Under the pieces are notes generated by a model, which saw only the letters and a program-made list of their open reading frames with translations, was not told where the DNA came from and did no database searches. 64,000 nucleotides of DNA. Source: Butyrivibrio sp. AC2005. GTDB taxonomy: Bacteria; Bacillota; Clostridia; Lachnospirales; Lachnospiraceae. Location of the stretch: the NCBI RefSeq assembly GCF_000424145.1, contig NZ_AUJI01000009.1:124001-188000 (forward strand). Reading direction: 5' to 3'. This document shows, piece after piece, positions 28,591 through 37,649 of the stretch (positions within the stretch are counted from its first letter, which is position 1; every line of letters begins with the position of its first letter). Made by a program: the position numbers and the translations under genes.

Positions 28591-29408
28591 AACAAAGAAC
28601 ACTCAGGGAAAAGAAATTAAAAAAGAGAATAATTGTTGTGTCTTTGCTTGCGCTTTTGATAATTCTGATGACCACCTTTGCAGGAGTTATCGCGCCAAAT
28701 GATCCGTATACAACAAGTGCGTCTTCCATAAGGATGGCACCGGGAGCACAGTACCCCTTTGGAACGGATAATCTTGGAAGATGTGTGTTTTCGAGGGTAT
28801 TGTATGGTGGAAGAACCACAATTGCAGCTACTTTTCTACTGGTATTCATATCATTTTCAATCGGAACGGTGATAGGAATGCTTTGCGGATATTATGGGGG
28901 TATTCTGGACCAGCTGCTTATGAGACTTGCTGATATTATGCTGGCATTTCCGCAGATGGTTGTGGCAATTGCAGTTGCGGGTATATTAAACGCGGGAATG
29001 TCAGGAGCAATGGTTGCACTTGGTATAACCATGTGGGTCAGCTTTGCGAGACTTTCAAGAAGTCATACTTTTTCAATAAAAAAGGAGGCATATATTCAGG
29101 CGGCTTTCTTTGCAGGGAAAAGTGATTTTTATATAATAATGGTTCATGTATTCCCGAATCTTCTTGCGCCTGTTTTGACAAATGCCCTTACACAGATTGG
29201 AACAACTATGATAGGATTATCAGGCTTGTCATTTTTAGGACTTGGTGTTGTGCCTCCGAAGGCTGAATGGGGTTCGATGATAAGTGAGGCTAAGGCATAT
29301 ATTCAGATAGCGCCGTGGGCTGTGCTTTTTCCTGCGCTTGCAACTATTATCACCATTATTGTTTTCAACTATCTTGGTGATGTTGTGATGGATTACATGG
29401 AGGTGTAA
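28587..29408 (+). CDS. NikC/DppC-type ABC permease
   Basis: Second permease, 273 aa, starting at ATG 28587 within the ATGA overlap; a longer frame upstream lies inside the NikB-type gene and is not protein-like. TM1 (VSLLALLIILMTTFAGVIAP) is followed by the family block YPFGTDNLGRCVFSRVLYGGRTT. The EAA loop reads YIQAAFFAGKSDFYIIMVHVFPNL. In contrast to the Opp-type permease at 18705 it has the normal short outer segment. Confidence 0.9.
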   Translation: MKQRTLREKKLKKRIIVVSLLALLIILMTTFAGVIAPNDPYTTSASSIRMAPGAQYPFGTDNLGRCVFSRVLYGGRTTIAATFLLVFISFSIGTVIGMLCGYYGGILDQLLMRLADIMLAFPQMVVAIAVAGILNAGMSGAMVALGITMWVSFARLSRSHTFSIKKEAYIQAAFFAGKSDFYIIMVHVFPNLLAPVLTNALTQIGTTMIGLSGLSFLGLGVVPPKAEWGSMISEAKAYIQIAPWAVLFPALATIITIIVFNYLGDVVMDYMEV

Positions 29409-29411
29409 AGG

Positions 29412-30161
29412 ATGGCGGAGTGTTTACTTGACATAAAAAAGCTTTGCACCTCATATGATGAGAGTATGGTGCTGAAGGAAATTGACCTTAGCGTCTATAA
29501 AGGTGAAGTTCTCTGCATTGTGGGAGAGAGCGGTTCCGGAAAGTCCACTCTCATAAAGGCAATATGTGAGGATAAGAGCGTAAGGGTAAATGAGGGAAGT
29601 GTAATGTTCAAGGGAAGTCACTGTGGACACAAGCTTCTTGGCAGCAGTATAGGGCTTGTTCAGCAAAATCCTGAGGGTGCTTTTAATCCCTTGCGGTCCT
29701 TTGATGTGCAGTTTGCGGAGACGCTTAAGAGCCACAAAAGAGAGCCTGATAAGGAAAAGCTTGCTGCGATATTTTCTACTCTTGGACTTAAGGATACAGA
29801 CAAGCTTTTGAAAATGAGACCGTATGAGCTGAGCGGCGGAATGAATCAGAGAATGGCAATTGCGGCGTCTCTGCTTTTGAATCCGGAGCTTTTACTCTGT
29901 GATGAGATTACAAGTGCGCTTGATGTTTCTACTGCAATAGCTGTCGTAGATGAGCTTTTAAGGCTCCGCAGAGAATTCGGGGTTACCATAGTTTTTGTAA
30001 CTCATAATCTGGGTATAGCTGCCAATATTGCAGACAGAGTTGCTATTATGTATCAGGGAAAAATAGTTGAAATCGGTGATGCAAAGGATGTTCTTACAAA
30101 TCCAAAGCATGAATATACAAAGGGTCTGTTAAGAGATGTCCCAAGATTAAAGGCGATGTGA
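29412..30161 (+). CDS. NikD/DppD-type ABC ATPase
   Basis: ATPase subunit, 249 aa: Walker A GESGSGKSTLIKAI, Q-loop VQQNPEGAFNP, signature LSGGMNQRMAIAAS, Walker B LLLCDEITSALD, H-loop VTHN. Walker B ends Asp-Glu-Ile where most family members have Asp-Glu-Pro; the same variant occurs in the next ATPase. GGAGGTG lies upstream of ATG. It is short, lacking the C-terminal peptide-type extension with its Cys cluster, as in NikD-like proteins. Confidence 0.88.
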   Translation: MAECLLDIKKLCTSYDESMVLKEIDLSVYKGEVLCIVGESGSGKSTLIKAICEDKSVRVNEGSVMFKGSHCGHKLLGSSIGLVQQNPEGAFNPLRSFDVQFAETLKSHKREPDKEKLAAIFSTLGLKDTDKLLKMRPYELSGGMNQRMAIAASLLLNPELLLCDEITSALDVSTAIAVVDELLRLRREFGVTIVFVTHNLGIAANIADRVAIMYQGKIVEIGDAKDVLTNPKHEYTKGLLRDVPRLKAM

Positions 30162-30164
30162 TAT

Positions 30165-30905
30165 ATGGTTTTACTCGAGGGTAAAAATTTAAATAAATGC
30201 TTCAATGATAAGATTGGCTATACTAATGCTCTTCAGGATGTGAGCTTTACGCTTAGTAAGGGTGAGGTGCTTGGGATAGTAGGAGAGAGCGGTTCAGGGA
30301 AAAGTACTCTTTTACGAGTTATTTCAGGTATGATCCCTCCAAGCAGCGGTTCTCTTTATTTTAAAGGTGAGGAGTATACCGGCAAAAAGCCAAGGCAGAC
30401 AGGCGAGTTCCTGCAGGTGATTTTTCAGAATGCAAAGAGCTCATTCGATCCCAGAATGACAATGGAAAAAGCTATTTTGGAAAACGGAAGAGGAAAGAAG
30501 GATAAGGATGAAATTCTGCGTCTTCTTGAGCTTGTAGGACTAGAGGAAAGGCAACTGTCAAGAAGAGCGGGAGAACTTTCAGGCGGGCAGTGCCAGAGGA
30601 TGTCCATTGCGAGAGCTTTCTATTCAAATGCGGAGATATTACTCTGCGATGAAATCACAAGTGCGCTTGATGTATCGACGCAGGCAAGGGTAGTTGAACT
30701 ATTGCAGAGGTTAAAGAGTGATGGAAAATTGTCCGCTGTTTTCATATCCCATGATATTGCACTAGTCAGTATGATATGCGACAGAATCATGGTCATGAAG
30801 GATGGAAGATGCGTGGAGCAGGGCAGTACTGATGAGGTAATTGGTAATCCCAAGGATGAATATACAAGACTGCTGATTGATAGCGTAAAAAGGCAGGCTA
30901 TTTAG
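30165..30905 (+). CDS. NikE/DppF-type ABC ATPase
   Basis: Partner ATPase, 246 aa: Walker A GESGSGKSTLLRVI, Q-loop VIFQNAKSSFDPRM, signature LSGGQCQRMSIARAFY, Walker B ILLCDEITSALD, H-loop ISHD. It starts 3 nt after the previous stop. Both ATPases are compact and share the Asp-Glu-Ile-Thr variant. The two methyltransferase genes follow after a 75-nt gap without a visible terminator, so they may be co-transcribed. Confidence 0.88.
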   Translation: MVLLEGKNLNKCFNDKIGYTNALQDVSFTLSKGEVLGIVGESGSGKSTLLRVISGMIPPSSGSLYFKGEEYTGKKPRQTGEFLQVIFQNAKSSFDPRMTMEKAILENGRGKKDKDEILRLLELVGLEERQLSRRAGELSGGQCQRMSIARAFYSNAEILLCDEITSALDVSTQARVVELLQRLKSDGKLSAVFISHDIALVSMICDRIMVMKDGRCVEQGSTDEVIGNPKDEYTRLLIDSVKRQAI

Positions 30906-30980
30906 GATGGCTCATTTAGATGTAGTATGAGCAGCGCAGATTTGACTGAGATTTACAGATAGAACGGTAAGAATACGAAT

Positions 30981-31769
30981 ATGTTTAGTACTAAGAATGC
31001 AATAAGTATCAGGAATCATGAATATTGGATAGACAGAGCACCCGGTTATTCTGACGTTAACAGGGAAGAGCTTGAGGGCTCCCAGAGAAAAAACTGGTCA
31101 AAGCTTCTGGATGAGGAAATCAGGGCTCATTTTGGTATTGCGCCGGATGAAAGAGGAAAGATAAAAATTCTTGATATAGGTGCAGGCCCGGGATTTATTT
31201 CTATTATACTGGCTGAGCTTGGATATACAGTTACTGCGGCAGATTTTGCAAAGACCATGCTCGCAGAAGCTAGGAAAAATGCCGGAGAGTTGGCAGATAT
31301 GATTTCTTTCAGAACAGAGAATGCCATGGAGCTTGGCTTTGAAGATGACTGTTTTGATGTTGTTTTTTCAAGGAATCTTACCTGGAATCTTCCGGATCCT
31401 CAGAAGGCCTACAGTGAATGGATGAGAGTTCTTAAAAAGGATGGACTGATGCTGATTTTTGATGCCAACTGGTATGCCTACCTCAGGGATTCGGAAAAGA
31501 AAGAACAGTATGATCTGGACAGAGCCAATGTGAAGGAGCAGGGCTTTGGAGATTACAACATCGGTGATAATTTTGATGTTATGGAGCATATCGCGGATAA
31601 GCTTCCGCTTACAGGAATAGACAGACCGGGATGGGATATTGACTATTTCAATAAAAATTTAGTGCAGTCAGTTAGCAGTGTTTATGATATAGGTTCGAGG
31701 GTTTATTCGGAAAAGGAAAAGGTTAATTATGCTTCGACACCTATGTTTATGGTAAAGGTTGTTTTATAA
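30981..31769 (+). CDS. Class I SAM-dependent methyltransferase, first of a tandem pair
   Basis: Rossmann-type methyltransferase, 262 aa. Motif I is KILDIGAGPGFISIILAELG, motif II acidic residue in VTAADFAKTMLAEARKNA, motif IV FDVVFSRNLTWNLPDP. Small-molecule methyltransferases of this type act on hydroxyl, amine or carboxyl groups; no substrate is visible. It is a paralog of the next gene (shared RNLTWxLPxPxxAYxEWxRVLKK). It abuts that gene (stop then ATG with no gap). The ribosome site is weak. Its place after a metal/peptide importer suggests modification of an imported or exported chelator, which is inference only. Confidence 0.82.
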   Translation: MFSTKNAISIRNHEYWIDRAPGYSDVNREELEGSQRKNWSKLLDEEIRAHFGIAPDERGKIKILDIGAGPGFISIILAELGYTVTAADFAKTMLAEARKNAGELADMISFRTENAMELGFEDDCFDVVFSRNLTWNLPDPQKAYSEWMRVLKKDGLMLIFDANWYAYLRDSEKKEQYDLDRANVKEQGFGDYNIGDNFDVMEHIADKLPLTGIDRPGWDIDYFNKNLVQSVSSVYDIGSRVYSEKEKVNYASTPMFMVKVVL

Positions 31770-32669
31770 ATGAGTGAATTAAAGTATATTCCCTTTGAGG
31801 AGGAATCAGAGGAAATCAAGGATAGAGTTACAGGCTATTGGACAGAAAGGGCAGAGAGTTTTTTTGAGCAGAGACAGCATGAGCTTTCGAGTCCGAAGGC
31901 GGGGAAGTGGCTTTCTGAAATCAGAACAAAGCTTTTTGAGTCATTTGGAGAGAATGCTTCTTTGGAATTGAAAAGTGATGGTTTTTCGGAATTGAAAAGC
32001 GATGGTTTTTTTGAATTGAAAAAAGACACATCTGAGATTTGTGGTATCAGCTGCAATGACGGGGGCATGGAAAGAACCTTGAAAATTCTCGATGTAGGTT
32101 GTGGAGCCGGATATTTCTGTGTTCTTCTGGGGAAAGAAGGTTATGAAGTAACTGGAATCGACCTTACAGAGAAAATGATTAACGAAGCCAGAGAACTTAT
32201 TAAGCTTCATGAACCTTATAGTAAGCCTGTGAAGGCAGTGATCATGGATGCGGAGAAGCTTTCATTCGAGGATGAGACCTTTGATGTTGTGATCACAAGA
32301 AATCTCACCTGGACACTGCCTCATCCTGTAGAAGCATATAAGGAGTGGTTTAGGGTTCTGAAGAAGGGAGGGCTGCTTCTGAATTTCGATGCGGAATATG
32401 CCAAGGGTGCTCACAATTTGAAGACATTAGAGAATCTGGCCCACAGAAATATCAGCGATAAGCTTAAGGATGAGTGTCATGAGATTTATCATATGCTTAC
32501 AATAAGTGCGCTGGACAGGCCTGAGTGGGACAAGGAGATTCTTGAGAGACTTGGCTTTGTTGATATTCAGTGTGATACGGAATTTGCGGACAGGATTTTT
32601 TCAGAGAAGGATGAGTTTTATATTCCGGATAGGATGTTCATGATAAGTGCAAGGAAATATTATATTTAA
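31770..32669 (+). CDS. Class I SAM-dependent methyltransferase, second of a tandem pair
   Basis: Paralog of the preceding gene, 299 aa. Motif I is KILDVGCGAGYFCVLLGKEG, then VTGIDLTEKMINEARE and FDVVITRNLTWTLPHPVEAYKEW. It is ~37 residues longer, mainly because of an insertion before motif I in which an 8-residue unit (ELKSDGFS, ELKSDGFF, ELKKDT) repeats almost three times. N-terminal WTERAESFFEQRQHEL is shared in outline with its neighbour. The frame is intact throughout, so the repeat is tolerated. Substrate unknown. Confidence 0.82.
   Translation: MSELKYIPFEEESEEIKDRVTGYWTERAESFFEQRQHELSSPKAGKWLSEIRTKLFESFGENASLELKSDGFSELKSDGFFELKKDTSEICGISCNDGGMERTLKILDVGCGAGYFCVLLGKEGYEVTGIDLTEKMINEARELIKLHEPYSKPVKAVIMDAEKLSFEDETFDVVITRNLTWTLPHPVEAYKEWFRVLKKGGLLLNFDAEYAKGAHNLKTLENLAHRNISDKLKDECHEIYHMLTISALDRPEWDKEILERLGFVDIQCDTEFADRIFSEKDEFYIPDRMFMISARKYYI
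31959..32030 (+). repeat. 24-nt in-frame tandem repeat inside the methyltransferase
   Basis: Three adjacent units begin TTGGAATTGAAAAGTGATGG, CGGAATTGAAAAGCGATGG and TTGAATTGAAAAAAGAC. Near-identity of the DNA points to recent duplication by slippage. Confidence 0.8.
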
Positions 32670-32731
32670 TGAAATGATAGTTTTTCGAGATATAATTAAG
32701 AAATAATATTGGAAATTCCGGGAGGATTGAA

Positions 32732-34060
32732 ATGGCAGAATTAAAGTGCCCACATTGTGGACAGGTTTTTTCGGTGGATGATACAGAGCTGAGCTCAATT
32801 GTAAGTCAGATAAGAGATGAAGAGTTTAAGAAGGATGTTGATAAAAGAATCGAAGAGCTGGAGAAACATCTTGGGGAAAAACACAAGCTTGAGCTGGATG
32901 CGGTTAATTCCGAACTTAAGCTAAAGCTCCAGGAATCTTATGAAAAACAACTATCCGAGCTTCGTGAAAGTCATGAAAAGGAGCTTAGTAAACTTAGAGA
33001 GTCTTTTAGTAAAGAAAATCAGGAACTTAGAAAAAGTTATGATGCAGAGACAAAAAAACTAAGGGATGATCATGATAAAACAGCGCAGAAGCTCCGTGAA
33101 GAGGTTTCCAAAGCCGAGATTGAAAATCAAAAGCTGGTGGGTCAGATAGAGAGAGCTGAGGATAAGCAGAAAGCTGCTGTTCTTGAGGCCGTAAAGGAAG
33201 TTGAGGACGAGAAGCGAGACCTTGAGAGAAATCTTCAGGCTGAGAAGGAGAAGTCGCAGATATTACTCGCTCAGAAGGATGAGCAGATAGAGTTTTACAA
33301 AGATTTAAAGACAAAGATGTCCACAAAGATGGTCGGAGAAACCCTGGAGCAGCACTGTGAGATTCAGTTTAATCAGCTCAGGGCGACAGCCTTTTCCAAC
33401 GCATATTTTGAAAAGGATAATGATGCCAGATCCGGAAGTAAGGGTGATTACATCTATCGAGAGAAGGATGAATTCGGCAATGAAATAATATCCATCATGT
33501 TTGAGATGAAAAACGAGATGGATACTACTTCCACAAAGCATAAGAATGAGGATTTCTTCAAGGAACTTGATAAGGACAGAAGAGAAAAAAATTGTGAATA
33601 TGCCGTTCTGGTATCACTTCTTGAGGCTGACAGTGAGCTCTACAATGCGGGAATAGTTGATGTTTCCTATAAATACGACAAGATGTATGTTGTGAGACCG
33701 CAGTGCTTTATTCCGATGATCACACTGCTTAGAAATGCTGCTATGAATGCTCTTATGTACAAGCAGGAGCTGGCAGAGATAAGAAATCAGGATATTGATA
33801 TTTCTAATTTTGAGGACAGTCTTTTGAAATTCAAGGATGATTTTGGAAGAAATTATGAGCTTGCCCATTCTCATTTCGATAAGGCAATAGACGAAATTGA
33901 CAAGACAATACAACACCTTGAAAAGGTTAAGAAAGAGCTCCTTGGCTCAGATAACCAGCTTAGAATTGCCAACAATAAGGTAGATGAGGTCAGTGTTAAG
34001 AGACTTACTAAGGGAAATCCTACAATGCAGGCAAAGTTCGAAGAACTGAAAAAAATATAA
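32732..34060 (+). CDS. DUF2130 domain protein with zinc ribbon and coiled coil
   Basis: Protein of 442 aa matching the DUF2130 layout. Residues 1-12 hold a CPHCG half of a zinc ribbon; ~25-190 are a long Glu/Lys-rich coiled coil; the C-terminal domain reads [53 protein letters not shown] and [17 protein letters not shown]. The Asp in SKGDYI and the Glu-x-Lys in FEMKNE have the spacing of a PD-(D/E)xK nuclease site; a nuclease-like fold has been suggested for this family, but function is not proven. GGGAGG precedes the ATG. Separate from both neighbouring operons. Confidence 0.85.
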   Translation: MAELKCPHCGQVFSVDDTELSSIVSQIRDEEFKKDVDKRIEELEKHLGEKHKLELDAVNSELKLKLQESYEKQLSELRESHEKELSKLRESFSKENQELRKSYDAETKKLRDDHDKTAQKLREEVSKAEIENQKLVGQIERAEDKQKAAVLEAVKEVEDEKRDLERNLQAEKEKSQILLAQKDEQIEFYKDLKTKMSTKMVGETLEQHCEIQFNQLRATAFSNAYFEKDNDARSGSKGDYIYREKDEFGNEIISIMFEMKNEMDTTSTKHKNEDFFKELDKDRREKNCEYAVLVSLLEADSELYNAGIVDVSYKYDKMYVVRPQCFIPMITLLRNAAMNALMYKQELAEIRNQDIDISNFEDSLLKFKDDFGRNYELAHSHFDKAIDEIDKTIQHLEKVKKELLGSDNQLRIANNKVDEVSVKRLTKGNPTMQAKFEELKKI

Positions 34061-34192
34061 AAAAACGTCAAATATAGATGCTTTTTTTAGTAAATTGTAT
34101 AAAATATATTTATGAACCAAATTTCAACAAATAGCCGGCACTAAGGCAGAACGATAAAATAATTATCGGTTGCCTAAAGAGGGGGAAGTGCT
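34061..34192 (+). promoter_or_regulatory. leader of the third sugar-importer operon
   Basis: An A/T-rich spacer contains TTGTATAAAATA near 34095 (possible promoter) and an interrupted hairpin AGGCA..CGATAA / TTATCG..TGCCT (34144-34175) just before the ribosome site GAGGGGGA. The hairpin could be an operator or leader fold. No terminator is seen for the DUF2130 gene. Confidence 0.35.
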
Positions 34193-35134
34193 TTGGATAA
34201 AAGAAAACGGTCTCAGCGGAAGGGCAAGAATTCAGGGCTTCTTCTGCTGTCTTTACCTACACTGATTTGGTATTTAGTATTCTGTTATTTGCCTATGTTC
34301 GGAATCGTAATTGCCTTTAAGCGATATAAACCGGTTCCGGGCAAAGGTTTTATTTATTCGCTCTTTCAGAAAAGTCCCTGTGTTGGATTTGATAATTTCA
34401 AGTTTTTGTTTTTAAATCCTCAAATGCTTTTGACAGTACGTAATACCCTTGCATATAACCTGACTTTTCTTGTCATAGACACAGTGTTGCCCGTAGCGCT
34501 GGCTATACTGTTATCATATTTGTATTCAAAAAAGCTTTCCATGGCAGTTCAGACTGCCGCTATGCTTCCGCACTTTCTTTCGTGGGTAGTGGTAAGCTAT
34601 TTTCTGTATACTTTCCTTTCGACAGACAGAGGTCTTTTTAATAATATCCTTATAAACACAGGTAACGATCCGGTCAGATGGTATCAGAACCCGGGAGTAT
34701 GGCCCGTGATTCTCATAATCACGCATACCTGGAAGGCTTATGGATATGCACTTGTAATGTATATGGCATATATTACGGCTATAGATCAGGAGCTATATGA
34801 TAGTGCTATTGTTGACGGGGCAGACGTATTTCAGATGATAAATCACATAACACTCCCTATGCTGAGACCGATAATACTTGTACTTCTTATTTTGAATCTT
34901 GGGAATATTCTTAATACTGATTTTGGGCTTTTTTATCAGGCTACCAGAAATTCGGGTTCCATCCTATCTTCGACTCAGACCATTGATGTATATATCTATA
35001 AAGCACTCATGGAAAATGCAAACTATGGCTATAGTGCTGCAGCAAGCCTTATTCAAAACACAGTGGGCTGCTTTTTGTTAATTGTAGCTAATTATGCTGC
35101 AAAGAAAATAAATCCGGAAGAAGGAATACTATGA
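34193..35134 (+). CDS. LplB-type sugar ABC transporter permease
   Basis: Permease, 313 aa: SGLLLLSLPTLIWYLVFCYLPMFGIVIAFKRY at the N-terminus and EAA loop YDSAIVDGADVFQMINHITLPML. TTG start at 34193, with GAGGGGGA 6 nt upstream. Here the permeases precede the binding-protein gene, the reverse of the first locus. Its stop overlaps the next permease start (ATGA). A paralog of the gene at 3446. Confidence 0.9.
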   Translation: MDKRKRSQRKGKNSGLLLLSLPTLIWYLVFCYLPMFGIVIAFKRYKPVPGKGFIYSLFQKSPCVGFDNFKFLFLNPQMLLTVRNTLAYNLTFLVIDTVLPVALAILLSYLYSKKLSMAVQTAAMLPHFLSWVVVSYFLYTFLSTDRGLFNNILINTGNDPVRWYQNPGVWPVILIITHTWKAYGYALVMYMAYITAIDQELYDSAIVDGADVFQMINHITLPMLRPIILVLLILNLGNILNTDFGLFYQATRNSGSILSSTQTIDVYIYKALMENANYGYSAAASLIQNTVGCFLLIVANYAAKKINPEEGIL

Positions 35135-36015
35135 AAATAATACGACCCCGGAGCAATGTATTTATCAGTCTGTTGGCAGTCTTCATTGCTGTTGTAACCA
35201 TATTGCCTATTGTTTTTGTATTTATCATTTCCTTTTCATCCGAAGAGTCCATTGTGAAAAGGGGATACAGCTTCATTCCGGAGGAGTTCTCCCTTGAAGC
35301 GTATAAATATCTGATGTCAAGTATGGATATTATCGGAAAATCGTTTCTGCTTAGCATTTTTATAATGATTGTGGGAACTACTTTATCTCTCTGGCTTATA
35401 AGTACAATGGCATTTGTAATAAGTCGCAGGGACTTCAGACTGCAAAAGCTGTACATGCTGCTTATCATAATTCCAATGTTTTTCAGTGGCGGACTGGTAG
35501 CTTCATATGTTGTAAATACACAGCTCCTAAACCTGAAGAATAACGTGCTTGCACTGATACTACCGGGAGCATGCTCAAGCTGGTACATCCTGGTAATGAG
35601 AACTTATTTTAAAAATCAGATACCGGAGGAGCTGCTTGATGCTGCGCGAACTGACGGTGCAACAACCTTCAGACTTTTCATGCAGATAGTATTACCATTG
35701 TCAAAACCGATAATGGTGACGGTAGGGATTTTTGAGGCCTTTGCGTATTGGAACAGCTGGTATTATGCAATGCTGTATATAAGTCAGAATCATAGCGAAT
35801 TGTATCCGTTGCAATATGTACTTTACTCAATACAAAAGAGTGTTGAATTTGTATCACATAATGACAGGATATCAGGAACGGTAGTCAGGCACACACCTAC
35901 TGAATCCTTTCGCATGGCGATAGTTGTAATAATAACGATTCCTGTATTGATTGCTTATCCGCTTCTGCAAAAATATCTTGAGAAGGGAATAATGGCAGGC
36001 GGCTTAAAGGGATAA
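35131..36015 (+). CDS. LplC-type sugar ABC transporter permease
   Basis: Second permease, 294 aa, with TILPIVFVFIISFSSEESIVKRGYSF, EAA loop EELLDAARTDGATTFRLFMQIVLPLSKP and the typical ending EKGIMAGGLKG. Starts on the ATGA overlap with its partner. Lacks the charged N-terminal extension of the paralog at 4371. Confidence 0.9.
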   Translation: MKIIRPRSNVFISLLAVFIAVVTILPIVFVFIISFSSEESIVKRGYSFIPEEFSLEAYKYLMSSMDIIGKSFLLSIFIMIVGTTLSLWLISTMAFVISRRDFRLQKLYMLLIIIPMFFSGGLVASYVVNTQLLNLKNNVLALILPGACSSWYILVMRTYFKNQIPEELLDAARTDGATTFRLFMQIVLPLSKPIMVTVGIFEAFAYWNSWYYAMLYISQNHSELYPLQYVLYSIQKSVEFVSHNDRISGTVVRHTPTESFRMAIVVIITIPVLIAYPLLQKYLEKGIMAGGLKG

Positions 36016-36052
36016 TTTTTTATATATCATTATGAATCAGGAGGACCTGGAA

Positions 36053-37639
36053 ATGAAAAAAAGAGTGGCACTAATTCTTGTGGGAGCTTTTCTGGCACTT
36101 ACTGCATGCGGGAAAACTGAGCAGAGTTCAGCAACAGAAGCTGACAAGGACACGAAGCAGGGTGCGTCAACAGAAGCTGACAAAGCCACGGAGCGGGATA
36201 CGAAAACGGAAGCAGCAACAGGAGAAGAGACAACAGCTGAACAGACCGCAACAAATTCTGATGAACCGATTAATCTTGTGTGGTGGGTCTATGATGAAGG
36301 CGTTCCGAGGGACCTTGATAAAGTGCTTCAGAAGGCCAATGAGATCAGTGCTGAGAAGATAGGTGTTACTGTTGAAATGTATTTTAAAAACGAGGAACAG
36401 TTTCCGCTTGATATGACAGCAGGTGAGTACTATGACATGACCTTTGCCTGTGACTGGTGCAATGATTTTGATAAGAATGCAAGAATAGGCTATTTCTATG
36501 ATATTACGGATATGGTTCAGGATACTGCTCCTGAGCTTTATAAGGCAGTTGATCCTTGGTGGGGGATAGGAACGCTTAATGACAGGATTTATGGAGTTCC
36601 TATGCTTAAGGATCTGGGTGCGGAGGTATTTTTCCGACTTAACAGCGATTATTACGAGGGTGAAAAAGGAATGACTATTCCTGAGAATATGACCTTTGAG
36701 GAGCTGGAACCGATGCTCGAAATGTGGAAAGAGGATAATCCTGATGAATATCCGCTCTATATGGGAAGAAACGGACTTGGTGGCATGAGCAATGAACACG
36801 AGTCCATTGTCTCATCTTATCTTGTAATCCCTTATAGTAAGGCTGGAACACCGGAAGGGACAAAAATTATTCCCATATGGGAGGATGAGGATTACATGAA
36901 CATGCTAAGGTGTCTGCACAGATGGTATGAAAAGGGCTACATAAATCCTGATGCAGCAACCACGACGGAGTTTCCTTACACAATCCTGGCTCCCGTAAGA
37001 ACCGGTACTGCCTGGACCGGATACAAGGGCTGGTCGGATCCGGAAACAGTAGGCTTTAATGTTAAGCTTTCACGTTTCATAGGACCAAATATATCAAGAG
37101 CAACAGAGCAGGGAGCCCTGTTTGCGATAAATGCTGCTGCTCCAGAGGAAAATGTAAAGGCATGTCTGAAATATATGGAGCTTTTATATACTGATGTCAA
37201 GTTCAGAGACCTTTTGGCCTATGGAATAGAAGGAGAGCATTTTGACTACTATGAGGGAACTGTAATAAGAACAAAAGAAGGCGCTGATGGTTATCTTATG
37301 GATAATTTTGTCACTGGGCCATCTATAAGTGCCACTGTGGTATCTGCAAGTAAGGAGGTGCTGGCAGATCCCGATCAGTGGACCAAGGTTTATGAAGGCT
37401 ATAAAACCGCTAAGCAAAGTGATACAAAAGGATTTAGCTTTAATGCTGAGAACAGCGAAGCAGAGATAGCCTCTATGGATGCTATTTGGGATAGTTACTA
37501 CAATGATCTTGTAACAGGTACAATCGATCCTGACGAGACAATGGAAGAGCTTAAGGGACTTATGGAGGCTTCAGGGCTTCAGTCTGTATGTGATGAAGCG
37601 CAAAAGCAGCTTGATGAATATCTTAAGACCATGGAGTGA
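36053..37639 (+). CDS. LplA-type ABC sugar-binding lipoprotein
   Basis: Binding protein, 528 aa. Start at ATG 36053 with AGGAGG 8 nt before it gives a clean lipoprotein signal (KKRVALILVGAFLALTAC); the frame opens 7 codons earlier without need. A Glu/Thr/Ala/Lys linker with repeated STEADK precedes the fold, which begins INLVWWVYDEGVPRDLDKVL and contains YFYDITDMVQD and IYGVPMLKDLGAEVFFRLNSDYY. Highly diverged from the protein at 1730, so a different ligand is likely. It is followed by three unusual genes, probably in the same operon. Confidence 0.87.
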   Translation: MKKRVALILVGAFLALTACGKTEQSSATEADKDTKQGASTEADKATERDTKTEAATGEETTAEQTATNSDEPINLVWWVYDEGVPRDLDKVLQKANEISAEKIGVTVEMYFKNEEQFPLDMTAGEYYDMTFACDWCNDFDKNARIGYFYDITDMVQDTAPELYKAVDPWWGIGTLNDRIYGVPMLKDLGAEVFFRLNSDYYEGEKGMTIPENMTFEELEPMLEMWKEDNPDEYPLYMGRNGLGGMSNEHESIVSSYLVIPYSKAGTPEGTKIIPIWEDEDYMNMLRCLHRWYEKGYINPDAATTTEFPYTILAPVRTGTAWTGYKGWSDPETVGFNVKLSRFIGPNISRATEQGALFAINAAAPEENVKACLKYMELLYTDVKFRDLLAYGIEGEHFDYYEGTVIRTKEGADGYLMDNFVTGPSISATVVSASKEVLADPDQWTKVYEGYKTAKQSDTKGFSFNAENSEAEIASMDAIWDSYYNDLVTGTIDPDETMEELKGLMEASGLQSVCDEAQKQLDEYLKTME

Positions 37640-37649
37640 TTTTTTTAAT

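Noticed and set aside
36167..36799. 210-codon minus-strand frame
   Set aside because: Antisense to the binding-protein gene; Ile/Arg/His-rich shadow with no ribosome site.
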